NCBI GenBank assembly: GCA_003165495.1
Contig: PMMB01000006.1
Span: 1 to 16,552, forward strand
Source: Gammaproteobacteria bacterium
Lineage (GTDB): Bacteria; Pseudomonadota; Gammaproteobacteria; Steroidobacterales; Steroidobacteraceae
Reading direction: 5' to 3'
DNA length: 16,552 nucleotides
Below, in pieces: positions 15,406 through 16,552 of this stretch. Each line of letters starts with the position of its first letter. Position 1 is the stretch's first letter. Below the pieces are notes generated by a model. It had not been told where the DNA came from and did not search any database. It saw only the letters and a program-made list of their open reading frames with translations. The position numbers were made by a program, and so were the translations under genes.

Positions 15406-16552
15406 ATGAAAGCCAAAGCGCTTGTCGCCGCGCTATTGATCTTTGCGAGTCTGCCGGTATTCGCTGAGAAGTACGCGATTCATGCCGGACATTTGATCGA
15501 TCCGAGCACCGGAGCGGTGATGCAGGACCGCACCATCATCGTCGTCGATGGCCGCATACAGTCGATCGGAGCCGGGGAGCCGGGCCCGAAAGACGCCGTA
15601 CCGATCGATCTGTCGCAGGAATGGGTTCTTCCGGGCTTGATGGACGCACATACGCATTTATCGCTGACCGAGATCGGATCCGATGCGTTGCCCCTGGAGT
15701 CGACCTATCTAAGAGACAGCACGGCGTACCGAGCATTGAGGGGAGAATATAACGCCCGAGCGCTCGTCCGCGCGGGCTTCACAACCATTCGCGATGTTGG
15801 GAACTCGGGCGACTATGCGATGCAAGATGTCCGGCGCGCGGTGGAGGCGGGATGGTTCGTGGGTCCTACCGTGGTCGATGCCGGGAAAATAATTGCGGCG
15901 TATGGCGGTCAATCCCACGAGATTCCGCCGGAACAAGGGGCCCTTTGGCGGTACGACTATATCGATGCGGACAGCGTCTCTGAAATTAGAAAGGCCGTGC
16001 GGATGAACATCTACCACGGCGCCGGCGTCATTAAACTGGTGCTCGATAACTCCTCCTATCATTATTCCGTCGACGAGGTCAGGGCTGCCGTCGATGAGGC
16101 GCACCGCGCAGGAGTCGCCGTGGCAGTTCACGTCTACGGCGGCGAACCGGCCGACAATGCCATCGAAGCGGGCGTCGACTCGATCGAGCACGGATTCGAG
16201 CTCACCGATCCGCAGCTAAAGAAGATGAAGGAGAAGGGCATCTTCCTGGTAGGCACCGACTATCCCCGAGCGCATCTCGATATCATCGGTACGGCGGGAG
16301 GCGTCTTTCCGGAGCCTGCGGTACTTGCACCCCAGATCATTGATCGATTGAAGCGCGCTCACCGAATCGGAGTACGCCTCGCATTCGGCAGCGATACGGT
16401 GATGGAGGTAGCTGGCCGGAGCCGCGCGGATCTGATGTTCGATTACCTTGCGGTTTGGCGCGCAGCGGAGATCTCGCCCGCGGAGATTTTAAAGAGCATG
16501 ACCAGCGAGCCGGCGCAGCTACTTCGAGTAGATAAGGTACGCGGCCGAGTGG
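15406..16552 (+). CDS. Exported metal-dependent amidohydrolase, paralogue of the 2194 gene, 3' truncated
   Basis: 382 codons are visible with no stop before the window ends; by comparison with the paralogue about 35-40 residues are missing. A signal peptide is clear (MKAKALVAALLIFASLPVFA, then E21), so it is probably periplasmic. The metal-site set is complete: H82-x-H84 (DAHTH), K210 (GVIKLV), H242 (VAVHV), H262 (SIEHG) and D330 (FGSD). Over the 68-residue core around the Lys and His ligands, 54 positions are identical to the 2194 protein by hand count, with one residue gap near the His239/His242 strand. AAGGGGGA (15393-15400) lies 5 bases before ATG 15406 and overlaps the end of the MFS remnant, so translation is well specified despite the decayed upstream gene. 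It probably hydrolyses the same class of amide substrate. A second TonB receptor downstream would fit the pattern seen at 3510 but lies outside the window. Confidence 0.9.
   Translation, partial: MKAKALVAALLIFASLPVFAEKYAIHAGHLIDPSTGAVMQDRTIIVVDGRIQSIGAGEPGPKDAVPIDLSQEWVLPGLMDAHTHLSLTEIGSDALPLESTYLRDSTAYRALRGEYNARALVRAGFTTIRDVGNSGDYAMQDVRRAVEAGWFVGPTVVDAGKIIAAYGGQSHEIPPEQGALWRYDYIDADSVSEIRKAVRMNIYHGAGVIKLVLDNSSYHYSVDEVRAAVDEAHRAGVAVAVHVYGGEPADNAIEAGVDSIEHGFELTDPQLKKMKEKGIFLVGTDYPRAHLDIIGTAGGVFPEPAVLAPQIIDRLKRAHRIGVRLAFGSDTVMEVAGRSRADLMFDYLAVWRAAEISPAEILKSMTSEPAQLLRVDKVRGRV

Overview
The window looks like chromosomal DNA of a Gram-negative, moderately high-GC bacterium, about 60% G+C by eye. 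It carries a TonB-dependent outer-membrane receptor, signal-peptide-bearing amidohydrolases, a GGDEF protein and a GcvA-like LysR regulator. The style (TonB receptor paired with an exported amidohydrolase, dense catabolic operons) suggests a proteobacterium, for example a gammaproteobacterial or sphingomonad-like soil or aquatic oligotroph. No rRNA, tRNA, phage, insertion sequence or CRISPR was seen, so the taxon is only an inference.

Layout. (1) 1-651: 3' part of a response-regulator/GGDEF diguanylate cyclase. (2) 652-1002: gap with nothing recognised. (3) 1003-1746: a lone PF10014-type Fe(II)/2-oxoglutarate dioxygenase, related to free amino-acid hydroxylases and lower in G+C than its neighbours. 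(4) 1747-2193: gap with a weak promoter candidate and an unexplained stop-free minus-strand frame. (5) 2194-6833, plus strand: exported metal-dependent amidohydrolase, TonB-dependent receptor, LysR regulator. (6) 6838-8313, minus strand: GabD-like aldehyde dehydrogenase, convergent with the LysR gene. (7) 8590-15020, plus strand: a tight five-gene operon of ThDP enzyme, LhgO-like FAD oxidase, FMN/[4Fe-4S]/FAD oxidoreductase, GNAT acetyltransferase and ArgD-like class III aminotransferase. (8) 15029-15394: heavily deleted MFS transporter remnant. (9) 15406-16552: second amidohydrolase, a close paralogue of the first, running off the window.

How the genes could work together (inference). The receptor brings a scarce amide- or imide-containing compound across the outer membrane. 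The periplasmic amidohydrolases hydrolyse it. An inner-membrane MFS carrier, now decayed here, would have imported the product. The cytoplasmic enzymes form a plausible chain of flavin-dependent oxidation or N-demethylation, transamination and/or N-acetylation, ThDP-dependent 2-oxoacid decarboxylation, and aldehyde oxidation, under the LysR regulator. The substrate cannot be read from sequence. The FMN enzyme looks more like amine demethylases than dienoyl-CoA reductase, and the amidohydrolase type includes enzymes acting on Xaa-Pro and N-acyl amino acids, so an N-alkylated or N-acylated amino acid or dipeptide is a reasonable first guess.
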